From positions 27,734,338-27,798,337 of the forward strand of contig CM060199.1 in the NCBI GenBank assembly GCA_030562195.1: 64,000 nucleotides of DNA, in the 5' to 3' direction. This document shows positions 34,101-45,893 of this stretch, in pieces; the stretch's first letter is position 1; the number at the start of each line of letters is the position of its first letter. Both the position numbers and the translations under genes were made by a program. The notes under the pieces are model-generated. The model was given only the letters and a program-made list of their open reading frames with translations. It searched no databases and was not told the origin of the DNA. This DNA is from Nipponacmea schrenckii. Its lineage: Eukaryota; Mollusca; Gastropoda; Lottiidae.

Positions 34101-34453
34101 TTAGTAACATTTAATTTCACAATTACTTATTCTAGGACGGAATCTAAATACCGAATGGGAATAGATCTATTAAATGGTTGTGAAGTCTTTCCCTGTCTAA
34201 AGAGGGGTATAACTTCAACGAACAACCGAATCCTCCATTGCATTATTTAAAATACCAACAATAAGAATTTTTAATTCAAAATAATTACTTTTATCAATAA
34301 ATAATAATGACTGTATTTTCTCACAGTAAACCGACTGTGTGCATTTAAAACATCTTAATTTGTAATGGCTGACTGATCTTCTTAAAGCTCACCGATTAGA
34401 CTTGAAGACTCCATATTTTTAATTTCTAATTACAGCTGAGTTAATGCAGTGCA
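31141..34453. other. Intergenic, no gene seen
   Basis: About 3.3 kb of AT-rich sequence. It holds an A/C-rich low-complexity run (31673-31714), a run of 14 G at 33776-33789 and otherwise unique sequence. Short open frames here have no coding character. The right end contains the 3' UTR of the GPCR gene. Confidence 0.45.
33776..33789. repeat. Poly(G) run of 14
   Basis: Homopolymer, likely polymorphic. Confidence 0.8.
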
Positions 34454-35863
34454 TCAGGAGTCAATTAAATTCTGAGTTTCAGCTAATGTCGGTGACTTAC
34501 GATCAGTAGTATTCAGTTTATTATGAATATGAATATCTTCCAGATGGTTGCTCATCCCCCGTTTATTCCCTTGTGCCGACCCCCACGGCTCTACCAACAA
34601 TAACCTCGACATAATGTCTGTTTTCATCGATTCCGTATAATAAAGTTTTGGCTGAGGTTCACTAATCTTATTAGTTGGTTTAGGAGAAACTATTTGTAAA
34701 GTGTTCGTTTCCGTGTTGATCGGAGATGATTTTTGTCTTTTAAAGTCAGGTTTAATCCGACTAAACACCCGAACGTTAGTCCTTGTAGTGTTCGTACGTT
34801 GTTTACGACACTGTAACGCTTTCAACAACACTCTTCCATATCTATATTTAGTCCTGTCATTGTTTTGAGCATATACATAAGGATCTAAAGCACTATTAAG
34901 AAATAAAAGAGCAATGCCACATAGTTTTACTTGATATAGAATAATAGATTCTCCCGTAGCCAACTCTATGAATTGTGATATAACTAGTGGACTCCAACAC
35001 AATAAAATCATTAATATAACAACTAAACACATTGTGATGGCTTTATTCTCTTTATCTAATACTGGTTGACGAGCACAGCACGGACATGGTCTAGTTACTG
35101 TTCTCCTTGGCACCACTACCACTGGTGCTGCACGTCTTTCAACATCTAATGTCCGATGTGGTACGGGTTGAAGTGGAACACGAACTGATCCTTGATCTTG
35201 AACGACACGAACAATGATCGAGTAGGAAACGATGATTATCACAAAACTTACGGTCACTAATGGACTAATAAAAAATAAGATATAATTGTGACTGTTAATA
35301 TCTGGACTATTGATTATAACCTGACAGTTCTGGTAAGAATCGTGCCAATGTAATGCCATCTGTAACGTTGAACCTAAAGCAGTAGCCAAACTAAGAATCC
35401 ACACAATGCCTAGAATAACAGCAACTTGAGTTAATGTTAAGGTTCCACGAGCTTGACCCACCACTCTAGCTTGTCTATGAACGGCTATCGACACAATAGT
35501 TAATAAAGATAATAATCCACAAGTTATTCCTAAAAACACGAAACTACCGCAGAATATTTTCGGAGACGGGGGATCTTTAAATAATAAAAATAGGAAGGCC
35601 GGTGAGAGACATGTACATAAAATAAAATCTGCTCCAGCCAAATTTAAGACCAATAAATCAAAATTAGAGCGAAGTTTTTTACATCTTAAAGCTTGAAGTA
35701 TCACTGAACCATTACCAACACATCCCAGAAACAACACAAAAATAACAAGAACTGTGCACACAGCGAGAGTAGCTGTATGAATCGATCCTTGAAAGCCAAC
35801 AGTATCGAAATTAAGTCGACTTAAATTACTATAATGTGTTTTCTCCATTTCTTTTCTCCACAC
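34454..35863 (-). CDS. Orphan rhodopsin-family (class A) GPCR, single coding exon
   Basis: 469 residues, seven hydrophobic helices from about 31 to 332. Class A landmarks: Asn51 in GNGS (TM1), Asp79 in LAGAD (TM2), disulfide cysteines Cys105 and Cys180, Trp156 (TM4), CWSP at 289-292 (TM6) and DPYVY at 327-331 (TM7). The TM3 end reads HRQ (129-131) instead of DRY. Loop 3 (about 220-272) is long, basic and proline-rich with a CPCC cluster. The C-tail is about 135 residues, Ser/Thr-rich. N13 in NLS is a glycosylation site. The receptor sits in the plasma membrane and should couple to G proteins. The ligand is unknown; resemblance to moody/GPR84/melatonin-like orphan receptors is a guess. Met6 is an alternative start. 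5' UTR exons may lie far upstream. Confidence 0.9.
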   Translation of the reverse strand: MWRKEMEKTHYSNLSRLNFDTVGFQGSIHTATLAVCTVLVIFVLFLGCVGNGSVILQALRCKKLRSNFDLLVLNLAGADFILCTCLSPAFLFLLFKDPPSPKIFCGSFVFLGITCGLLSLLTIVSIAVHRQARVVGQARGTLTLTQVAVILGIVWILSLATALGSTLQMALHWHDSYQNCQVIINSPDINSHNYILFFISPLVTVSFVIIIVSYSIIVRVVQDQGSVRVPLQPVPHRTLDVERRAAPVVVVPRRTVTRPCPCCARQPVLDKENKAITMCLVVILMILLCWSPLVISQFIELATGESIILYQVKLCGIALLFLNSALDPYVYAQNNDRTKYRYGRVLLKALQCRKQRTNTTRTNVRVFSRIKPDFKRQKSSPINTETNTLQIVSPKPTNKISEPQPKLYYTESMKTDIMSRLLLVEPWGSAQGNKRGMSNHLEDIHIHNKLNTTDRKSPTLAETQNLIDS

Positions 35864-37863
35864 TTTCTATTCGCATTCCTTAACGCTTTATTCGTTTTCT
35901 CTTGTAAAACACAAACAGTCGAGTTTAAGTAGCTTTAAGTTGGTACATGGTTTGGCTTTGTTCATCTTAAATCTCTCTCCCAAACCAATAAAAAGTATTT
36001 CAGATGGCGACTGAATGGCGACCACTTAAAATGTTCCTAATCGTTCAGCTTCTAAGTGATAAATGAGAATTACTCACTGGTTCCTGCAAGTAGAAAACAT
36101 AGCAGACATTAAATAATATGAGAAATACTTCTACATAACAATAAATACTACTTTAATATAAAACAGAGTGGATATAAATAATAGAAATCAGATGTAGCTC
36201 TTACATCTAATAAATACATGGTGCTAAATAGTCTGGAATCACTGTCAGGAATGTTACTTGTACAAGAGAGAGGGGAATTCCACATATCTTCAGTCTGAGA
36301 AACATACCAAACGGAAATAATTCAACAATTGTGTGTTCTTATTCCAAGATAATACTTTACATTTGCTGAAGGGAAATTCTATATAGCCTAGTTCCAGTAT
36401 CCATTAGTCGAGTTTTATCAAATACTAGCATATTATACGATATTTTATAAGCGTCGGTTTATTCAATTGGTAAAAATAACAAGAGTTCACTCACAACTCA
36501 ATACAGACAAAACAACATTTTCCTACAAAATACACCCAGCTTAATTTAAGTATACAGCGAAAGAAAGATTGAAAACAAGTAGTATTTAAGCCCTTGCAAT
36601 TACCAAACGTTATCTTGTAAAGTCAAACATTAGCGAAAGAAATGTCTTTGTAGTTGGTCGAGAAGAGAAAAGTCAATACCCCGGTGAATAAAAAAATACC
36701 ATTCACATGTGCGTGTATAAGTATCAAAATACAATCAAGTGCGTTTACACATTCCGCAAAACATCACAGTGAAAAAACGTCTCCTTGTCTTACCCCGAGG
36801 ATTAAAATATTTCAGTTTACCAGAACATCAATAGATCCTTAAAACATGTATGTAATTTATCCACAGATATCTTTTAGTAAAAAAGTATGAACATATTATG
36901 ATCCTAGCATATTTCTGAGGCCAAACAGTTACAAATGTTTTCTATTTTCTTCGCAATTGAATCTCTGAACTTTAAACTTGTAGAGAGAAAACGAGTGCAA
37001 GCCAGAAAAGTTATATTCCAAAAGCCATCACTCATTGAACCGACATTTTCTGTCGTCTGCTAACGTTTTCGTTTCTGCTGATCGAATTTCAGATGAGATT
37101 TTGTAACAGAATTTGCGCCTGTTCCTCTCATAAGTCAAACTGACAACCTTTCCTCATTTGTCAGCACAGTATATCCCTTCTTTATAATTACAAAAATTCT
37201 TTTCGGTTGAGAAACAGCTTAAAATTACCTCTTCAAATTTAAAGTTCAGCTAATCTTTTCCGTTAATGGCGGATTGAAGCTATATAGCGAGAAGAAAACA
37301 GACGACCCAATGTATCGGATGGATTATAATTTAACTGACATAGAAATACAATGCTTCGCGTCAAACCCTTAACGACATACTAAGATTGAATGGGGGAAAG
37401 AATTTGATAGCGTTTTCTTTTCATATTCGCCTCCGCGGCGAAAATTGCTGTTCTTTTTTCGTGTATAGCTTCTATCGCACTAGGAGGTTATTCCCCTCCA
37501 CTGCACCTCAATAATCTAGTAAAGCTAGTCGGGCCTCCGGCTTGGCAGGCTGTCATTAGTAAGGTAGAATCGCTGGCAATTTGATCCACGAAAATACACA
37601 ACAATAGACTGCTTAGTTGGAGACTGTCTTTATTGTTCAACTGAAGAAGATAACAAAGGAGATAGTCAGTGTCTGAAACGAACATTTAGTTATCCCAACT
37701 CAACTAAATTTCAGATATTATTCAAAAATACCCTTTTAACGCCTGTCAAGTAGACCTGATAAATTTTCATTAGGTTTAGTTCTGGGTTCCATACATTCAA
37801 ACACAATAAAATATCCACACAAAGAAAAGCATGTTATCTATCTATAGGCGACGTCATCTGTAC

Positions 37864-37886
37864 AAAAAAAAAAAAAAAAAAAAAAC
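37864..37886. repeat. Poly(A) run of about 23
   Basis: Homopolymer; no retrotransposon body or target duplication could be recognised next to it. Confidence 0.8.
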
Positions 37887-40800
37887 TCAAAAGACAAACG
37901 GATTAAAAATCTATTGATATCATCGCCCTATGATATGAAAGTAACGAAGGATAGAAAACCTGGTCGCTTCTCTTGCTTTCTACATCCTTTTCCGTTCTGA
38001 AAATGTCGTTCAGATGGTTGTTACATTAACCAAGTCCATCGGAATAAAAGAGTAACTGCTGTAAAATAATGTTTGATATTGGGTATTTAAAGGCAAATAA
38101 AAAGAGAAAGCTGGAATCGTTTAGCTGGTAATCAGAATCCCAATGGGGGTGACATTCAAAGTGAAAATGTCACAAACCTAGTCAGTAACCAAATGACTAC
38201 CACACCCCACCTTTAGCAAAATATTATCCAAATAGATTCCGAAGTACAATATCACGTATTTTTTTCTGGCTACAACCCCTTTTTCTAAGAACGTCGAAGT
38301 TCTTAACTTCAATCAAAATACGTTCAATTCCAAAACCATGTCTAGAATCATCTCATATCAATATCAGTAAGTATCCAATACAAAACACCTATACATGAGC
38401 TGAGTTCATATATACTGTGTGTTACTCCATACTTTGTCAGAGTGAAAATAAAGCTGTATTTGGGACAATGAATTGACAAAGGAATAGGAGAGATGAAATT
38501 TATCCATACCGTCGTGCCCATTTCAAATACCTCACCCACAATACTAGTCATCTAATGTTTGGAACGCTATCCATTTACAGAAAGCCAAGAAAGATATTTG
38601 TTCATTTTGACGTGAGTTGAACAATAGAAAATCATGTTGGACTTTATTCCGTGGTCTCTTTTCTTGTTTGTAAACAGAGTATAATGCACACATGAGATAG
38701 CCGAGACTGTAAACTGAGCTTTTTCCTTGTGGTCTTAACAAACATAACCCTTCTTTGATAAAGGTTTTGACTAAATCCCTTTTTCTTTTTCTAAATTTTC
38801 GTCAAGTTGAATTTTCTATTGAAATTATTCACAAACGTCTTAGAATGTAAGTTCACCAAATCATTGATATGGTCACAAACTAACCAACTAAATCTTCTAT
38901 TAAAATTTATCTCAAACAAACATTGGATTAATTTAAGTCCCATCAAAAAGTCCCTACAACTTTTAGAAATGTCTGTTTGTAGACAATATGAAAATGTTGC
39001 ATGTTCATATGTTTTCGACTTCTTAGCAAGAGAATTATCATGAAGAATGCATGGATTGATATCAGTTGCCATTTAGTAAAATATTCATACCACTTAAAAT
39101 CACCCCAATTATCCAGGACTTCACATTATCCTAGAGGGTGGTCTATAACTATACTAAAGGTCACATCATTCATTTAAAACCATGAACTCTATCGATATAT
39201 AATATAGTAATCATAATAATCAGTGTTATCGTTGACAAATACAAGACGCGGTTGCCCAAATCACTGACCATTGTGATTGTTAACTGTATAATGAAATCTC
39301 TTCAAGATGGAAAATACCGAGTGATAAAAATTCTTTGGCAAACGCTGAACAAGATGGCATTTACAAATACGTGAAGATGGATGATGTAATTCAAGTTCGT
39401 TCTAAAAGCATTTAAAGGAATTAAGAAGATGTGGAGCATTTCATTTGCTAGTCAAAGCATATATTTGGAAAGTTAAATTTCTCCGTCTTCTCTGTTTAAT
39501 GATGTAATGTAAAGAATATTGTTGGTTGTTTTCAAGGAACGTGTTGTTACAAATGTTTTTTTTTTCAGTTGACAACAATACACAAGAGATTTTCATTTGT
39601 CGTTTAAAACAATTTTTGAAAAAACTGCTCTTGTTTGGCTATTTATCCTTGCTAATGCTCGTCGTCTATTTGATCTCGATAACCCAAACTTTCTCTCTCT
39701 ATTTAACCTTCAAACCTTCAATTTTATTTTTATCATAAAATTTTCGCAGTCGATTCTGTAATTATTTTCTGGTGCAAACGTAAAAACGAATCTTTCAGTG
39801 ACTGAGGAGTCACAACAACATTCAAAACTCATGCTTAATATACCATCGTGATTATGCAATGAAGCAATTTGAATTCAAATTTCAGGACTACAAGTCAAGA
39901 ATGCGAATATTAGATACATATAGTGTATTTACCTTTGGTCTTATATGTTCTGAAAGCTGTTGTTACTAGCCTTTCGAGTTTCGAAACCTGATAAATTACG
40001 ATTTCAGTTGAGTCACTTCCTCCAACTTCAAACTAAACTTACGGTAAAGATAAGAAGAATGTAAATCTAAAGTTTAAAATAATCTGTAAACAATATCTCC
40101 TCGAGAAAGAGTTGATATTAAATGATTTAGTGTCTCGAATGAAAATGTCTCTTATCTGTAGTTTAGTTTCATTATAAACATTGATCCCATTTAAAATCAA
40201 TTGAAAGCCATTAATAAAGATTAAAGTGTCTTGTCATTTTAAGATAGCATTAGAAATAGAGGATCTATCTACATACAGTTCATATCTTGAAAATGGTCGT
40301 CAAGATAATTTGTCGCGGGTAACATTTTATTGCGCTTATAATAATGTAAGAATCAATCGGTGAATCGGAAGCATTAAAATAGGCTATCTATCAGGAACAT
40401 TATTATCTAACCATAGAAGTCATTTTGAAAACACTTTGAAAACAATAAGGAAATAAGCAAACATTAGTAAAATACCGGCACTTGTCATTCCCTGTTAAAC
40501 ATAGCTAGTCGTAGCAACAAAATGATACACGAAGCTCTTTTTTCACAGCCAATAAATCAAGAGCTACAATGGCATCTGTAAAGGCTAATTGTATTCAAAT
40601 ATATATTTTTTTCACATCAAAACCTGCATGTTTTCTGCAAGTCTGATTGCCTTGAATAGCTGTTTTTATAATATTTAGATAAAATACATTATATTCTTAA
40701 CCAAATATTGTTCTAGTTGAGTTTTATACAAAAGACAGATTTTCTGACATAGCTGAACTTGAAGAATCGGTTATACTAGAGCCAAAGAAAATAACAATAA

Positions 40801-42547
40801 CCTATATCGTATACAACTTAAGATTTTATTCAAAGAAGGAAAAGAAATAGCCTTTCTATTCTTTGACACGAGTAAATGCATTAACCATCTGATTCTTTTT
40901 ATTGAGTTTTCCCTACAGACCAAATACTTAAATATAACACTTGTTGTAAATTATGTGGAATGAACTTAGAGGAGGCTAAACCATGTATTTTATCTTAGTC
41001 AAAACAATATCTGTAATTCCTGTACAATATTTTCCAAATTTCGACAAAAAGAAAATTTATTTCCGTTGTGAACACATGTGGGTTATCTAGAAAATCTAAG
41101 TATAATAGGTAGACTATAAAGAAGTCGACTTGGGGAAATTCTGAATTCCATTATTCCATCTTTCATTCCGTAGCTCAAGCTCCGTTTGACCATAATTGCA
41201 ATTAGGCCTACACACAATAGTGAAAATTCCTTGCACAAGGGCCATAAGCGCAAATCGCCATAGAACAATGAACTGTTGTCGAAGGCTTTTTCAATGTCAC
41301 ACTCAGTATATAAACTCGATAAAACTTAGTTATATTAGTCTAGTTACCAGTCTATTGTAATCCTTACTAATCTTTAGATAAATAATTTGTTACTCACTGT
41401 AAATCCTGTTCCAATATTTCACCGTCGACTTCATTTAATTAACAATTTCCATTTATTCATAAACATCGAAAAAATAAACAAACTGACTTTAACTTCACCC
41501 GATTTACTCGCCAATTCAATTAACATTACATTCAACTAAAAAAACCACAGTTAATTCAAAATGTCGAATTTCAATTTAGTTAAAGACCAAGGTTCAACAT
41601 GACTTGAAAACAAAAAAAAAACTAAAATAAGCGAACGCACGAATATATATTGAAATAGAAATGACTTTGAAGACACCGCCCTCAGGTTCATCATTGTTTT
41701 GTGGAAGTTTTCTTTTAAAAATAAATCAAGCAAAATAACCATTAATTAACCCATCTTTACTGAAAAATTTAATGTAATTGAATTTTGCACTTTGATTGTA
41801 AAGACTTGAAATGCCTTTAAATTGCCAGCCTCACCCAAATAAAAGTACGATGTGTTAACATATTAATCATTTTTTACAGGTTCAAAAGTGCGCAATTATA
41901 TCTATAAATTTATTTTGTTTGCAATATCAGCATCCCCTGGAAGCGAACGTTAATTTTTCATCGACCAAGCAATCAACCTTACAATCTCAAAAGACACGCC
42001 ATGCAAAACAAGCACTGCTTCACTTTTTTGCTTGTCAATAAAGCAAATAGCCCCGACAAATAGGTCTGACATATTTCAAAGACAATATTTACGTTTTATC
42101 TTTGAAATTGTGTGTGTGACAAAACTTGACATGTTTAAAATGAGTTGTTGAAGATGGTTTGTAGTGTTATGTATAGATACTAAGTCAATATTCTGACACA
42201 AGGTAATATAGAATGTTGGCCTACAAGACTGTTATAAATCTTCTTTAATCTCAAATCAAGTCCCCTTATTACAGTCCATAATTACATCTAGTTATATAAC
42301 TAACCCTTCAATAACACGACAACTTCAAGTGGCCCTCTTAGCCATACTGAAGAAGGGGGTTGTGCCTAATAAGTGACTGCGACATAGACGAAGTTATAAT
42401 CTTTCGGCATAGGAAAGAACAATTCCATATAAACCATAAAAACCAAAACGGAAATTTTAGCTAGTTATGTTTGCTAAAGTGTATTTAAATTTTCACTTTG
42501 TTAGTTATTTTTATCGTCTTTATTTCTGAATAAAAGTCCTTAGTTAC

Positions 42548-42564
42548 CTCTCTCTCTCTCTCTC
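42548..42564. repeat. (TC)n microsatellite
   Basis: About eight TC dinucleotides in a row. Confidence 0.85.
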
Positions 42565-44461
42565 CTTCTCATAATTTAATAACATAGATCAAAAGATATG
42601 TGCTTACAGTGTTTTTTAACCTTCAAAATGTTATCAAAAATGATGATTTTATCAGAAACTATTCATAACATCACAAAGGTAGCAATTCTGTAGACATTCT
42701 TTCAGACACTCTACAATAACCAGATCTCCAGATGTAGGAAATCTCACAAACAGTTACATTATAAATCTGAAATTCCAAGTCGGGGAATAAATAGAAGTGC
42801 TGTGATAATAAAAAAAAATCTTTGATCCATAAACGTTATTTCACATTTCTCAATGGTGGGGTGCCGCAAGGTTACCTATTGCCGCCCTACCTGTTCTTAT
42901 ATTTTACATGTGAATATATGAATGAATAAATGACGTGCTCACAAACTAACTGACCTCATATAGGTTTTTGCATTTGTAATCAAAATCTGTTATGAAACAT
43001 GAACCTATAATTTGAATGAACATTGAGTAAAGAGTAAAAAATAATGAATAGCATATCTTGATAGTAATTTACGGTTTAATTCATCGAAAATTTAGTCATA
43101 ATAAAGACAGTAATTATCTTTTAAAAGAGCAATAGGTTTATTGAATACAGAGCAAGGAAAATGTTACATATTGTACCAAAATGACTTTTATATAATAAGT
43201 TTTTTATCTGTTTCACTTGACTTCACAACTGGTCTAGTAAGTGCAATGTTGATGATTAGATGTAGAATCTTATTACTTATTGAATAAGAACTAAATAACT
43301 TGAGAGTGTCTTTTGTTAAGATTAGCATGACAAAAAGCTTTAGTGTTTTTTCATGTTCACGCTACACAGCACATCTTAATACTTTACATGCTACATGTAC
43401 TTAGCCCCCCATGATTTTCTATGGCCAAGTTCGAGAGATATTTTTTTTTATAATTTTCAATACACCAAGAATATTGTACCCAGTTTCAGATTTTCACGAT
43501 AAAATATTTTGAGATAAACTACAGATAAAACACATTTTCGAGCATATTTCAACATGGGATGACAAAACACAAAAACTATTGACTGACGAAGGTTTTTAGA
43601 GAAAAATCATATTAAAAAAAAATAAATCAATTGATGAATGCCAAATTACACACCACAAGATTTGAAAGCTGAAAAAGCCTGCTTGCGACATGTCACGTGT
43701 TCGTAATGACACAGTCGGCACTGTCCATGTCCATCAGGTAATAAAAGACCAAAGTATTTTCACTTAAATCGAACAAACCCAAACCCTCGAGTATTAAAGA
43801 AAGTGCAGAACATGATCTTTAAAAAGTTCAGTTGAAAGATAATCATAACCAGATTGGCGATTAGGCAATATATAATTCAGAAATATACTGTATGGAACTG
43901 CTTGTAAACACCTTCAAAAGTAAGTGCGGCGCCTGTAGCAAATTGATTTGGTACCCAGGGGGTCAACTACAAAAGGTACGATTACAGAAGAACACATGAA
44001 GATGTTTGAGAGAAACCATGTAATTTCTGAATTCTCAGATTTAAAATATTGCCTAGAGAAATCCTAACATATACACACCCAGTATAATTTACTGTAACAT
44101 TCTAGACTTTAAAAATCCACAGCCAACTTTGCCATTTGTAAAGAAATAAAAATGGTTTGTTTTCCAAGGAAACATCAAGATATTTAGGTTCGTACGACCG
44201 ACCTTACAATTGTTTTTGGCTGTTCAAGTTGAGATTTCTCGTGTTATAGTAGTTCTAATAGTTGCCAGCTGATATCAAATATCGTCTGCAAATAGAGAAA
44301 ACTTTCTAGTTTCCCATGTAACCTTTAAGAGAATATAATATAGTGTAAAAATAACTGCAGCTTACCTTAATGTTATATCTATATAGACACATACCAGAAT
44401 GTTGAATAATTATTATATATAACCACTTGAAACTGTTCCTCCTATGAAAATCTACAAATAG

Positions 44462-44743
44462 CTACTGTTTTCTTCTATCTTTCATACAAACTCCAAGCGC
44501 CTGTGATAATACAGTAACTGAACTGTACGGGTCGCGGCAATTGATTGCTTGGCCAACCGGAAACCAACTAACGTCGTCTCCTATTGGCCGCTGAATAAGA
44601 AAAGCAGACGATAATTTTTGTTTCTGTGCGGGATCAACTCGTGTTCTCATGTTCAAAATACAAGAACAGTTTAGTTTTTCAACGGAGAACGACGACAAAA
44701 GGTTGTAGGGATTATATTTTAGACTCAAAGGTCTAAAGGTCAA
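44462..44743 (-). other. GC-elevated patch with open frame and CCAAT box
   Basis: A 93-codon open frame on the minus strand in a patch clearly richer in CpG than its surroundings. It holds GGCCAATAGG (minus strand, about 44582-44591), a textbook CCAAT box. The peptide has no recognisable domain. A distant promoter or first exon (perhaps of the GPCR) fits better than a protein, but this is a guess. Confidence 0.25.
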
Positions 44744-45563
44744 TAAATAATATTACAAACTTTCACGGGGTGTGGTCTTTAAAATTTATTCAAATCATGC
44801 TTTCATATAAGGGATGTTCGCTTAAAATGAAAAATCCCCGAAGTCATAGCTGTATTTTGCAAGAGATTTGTAGGTTTGTTGTATTGTATGGTTAGCTAGA
44901 CTTTATTTGTATGTTGGTAATTTGGTCACTTGACAAGAATTAAAATAATTTGGAGTAATCAGCGCACTATTAAGTGGAGGCACGAATTTTAAAGCGTGGT
45001 ATTATCATCAGGAAAAGGCAATTTACAGTAATTAGATTTTTAAAATACAAGGAAGATGGATGGCAGAAAAAGAAACATAATTCTGATGTTTGAATGATGA
45101 ATGGAAGCCATAAAGTCAACAATAATCACCAGAAAAGTATTTCAAATATGATTCTCCTTCACCTCATAATAAATTACTTTTCTGCGATATTCGTGTAAAA
45201 AACTAATTTTTCGCTCATGCTCTCAGTTAACCAAAAATATATTGAAAATCAACATCTCTTTGACATCAGTATCAAATATTATAATATTATACTCCTGTGA
45301 ACCTATGTTGCTATTTTTCAACGCTTATAGTAGACCAGAGTAAACTTTTTCTAAGTTAAATTGTTCATTGAGATTAATGTATTCAAAGAAACATTTGAAG
45401 CTGGTAGAGCACTATAATTTCAATTATCCATGTCATTTTCAGAATGAAAATGGATACATCAAAAATATGCAATAAAACATTGAATATATTTCTCAAAGTC
45501 AAATGTGTATTTTATGAAGCAAATATTAGTATCGATGGTTTTATTCTTTAGGCTTGCAAAATT
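44744..45563. other. Intergenic, nothing recognised
   Basis: AT-rich unique-looking sequence with no open frame of note and no repeat seen. Confidence 0.4.
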
Positions 45564-45893
45564 TTGACGAAGCCCATGAAAAATTTATTTAATTACGAAA
45601 AATATTTTGAAAATCGTGATTTGAGAAAGAAGCTTGGGAATTCTGAACAAATTAGTCTACGTGTACTGGTCATTAGTTTCCTTTATTTTCCTAACGATTT
45701 TAACAGCAAACCACGGGGGTCACAAAATACTGACCAAATAAACAAACAAGAGAAACCTGCAATGAACGTTAACTTATCAAATATCAACGTAAGTGACCCT
45801 CAAGTGGACAGTTTCATGACTTTAGTAAACACAGAAGGCGAAACGGATAAACTCACGCCTAATCTACTGACGCCAGACTGGCTGGAAAATTAA
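45564..45893 (+). CDS. Unrecognised 109-codon open frame
   Basis: Opens with MTKPMKNLFNYEKYFE and ends TPDWLEN. It is hydrophilic with one short apolar stretch (VLVISFLYF, about residues 34-42) and an Asn/Asp/Thr-rich acidic half. The last third is less AT-rich than its surroundings, which gives slight support for coding. No splice partner, no homologue recognised. It may be a chance frame or the relic of an exon. Confidence 0.2.
   Translation: MTKPMKNLFNYEKYFENRDLRKKLGNSEQISLRVLVISFLYFPNDFNSKPRGSQNTDQINKQEKPAMNVNLSNINVSDPQVDSFMTLVNTEGETDKLTPNLLTPDWLEN

Larger units (their letters stand above)
35864..44460. other. Gene-poor region upstream of the GPCR
   Basis: About 8.6 kb without a convincing coding exon on either strand. 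It probably contains the promoter and any 5' UTR introns of the GPCR gene; an acceptor-like TTGCAG lies near 36085 on the minus strand. Less AT-rich patches occur near 37020-37560. Contents otherwise: poly(A) run 37864-37886 and a (TC)n run 42548-42564. Confidence 0.4.
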
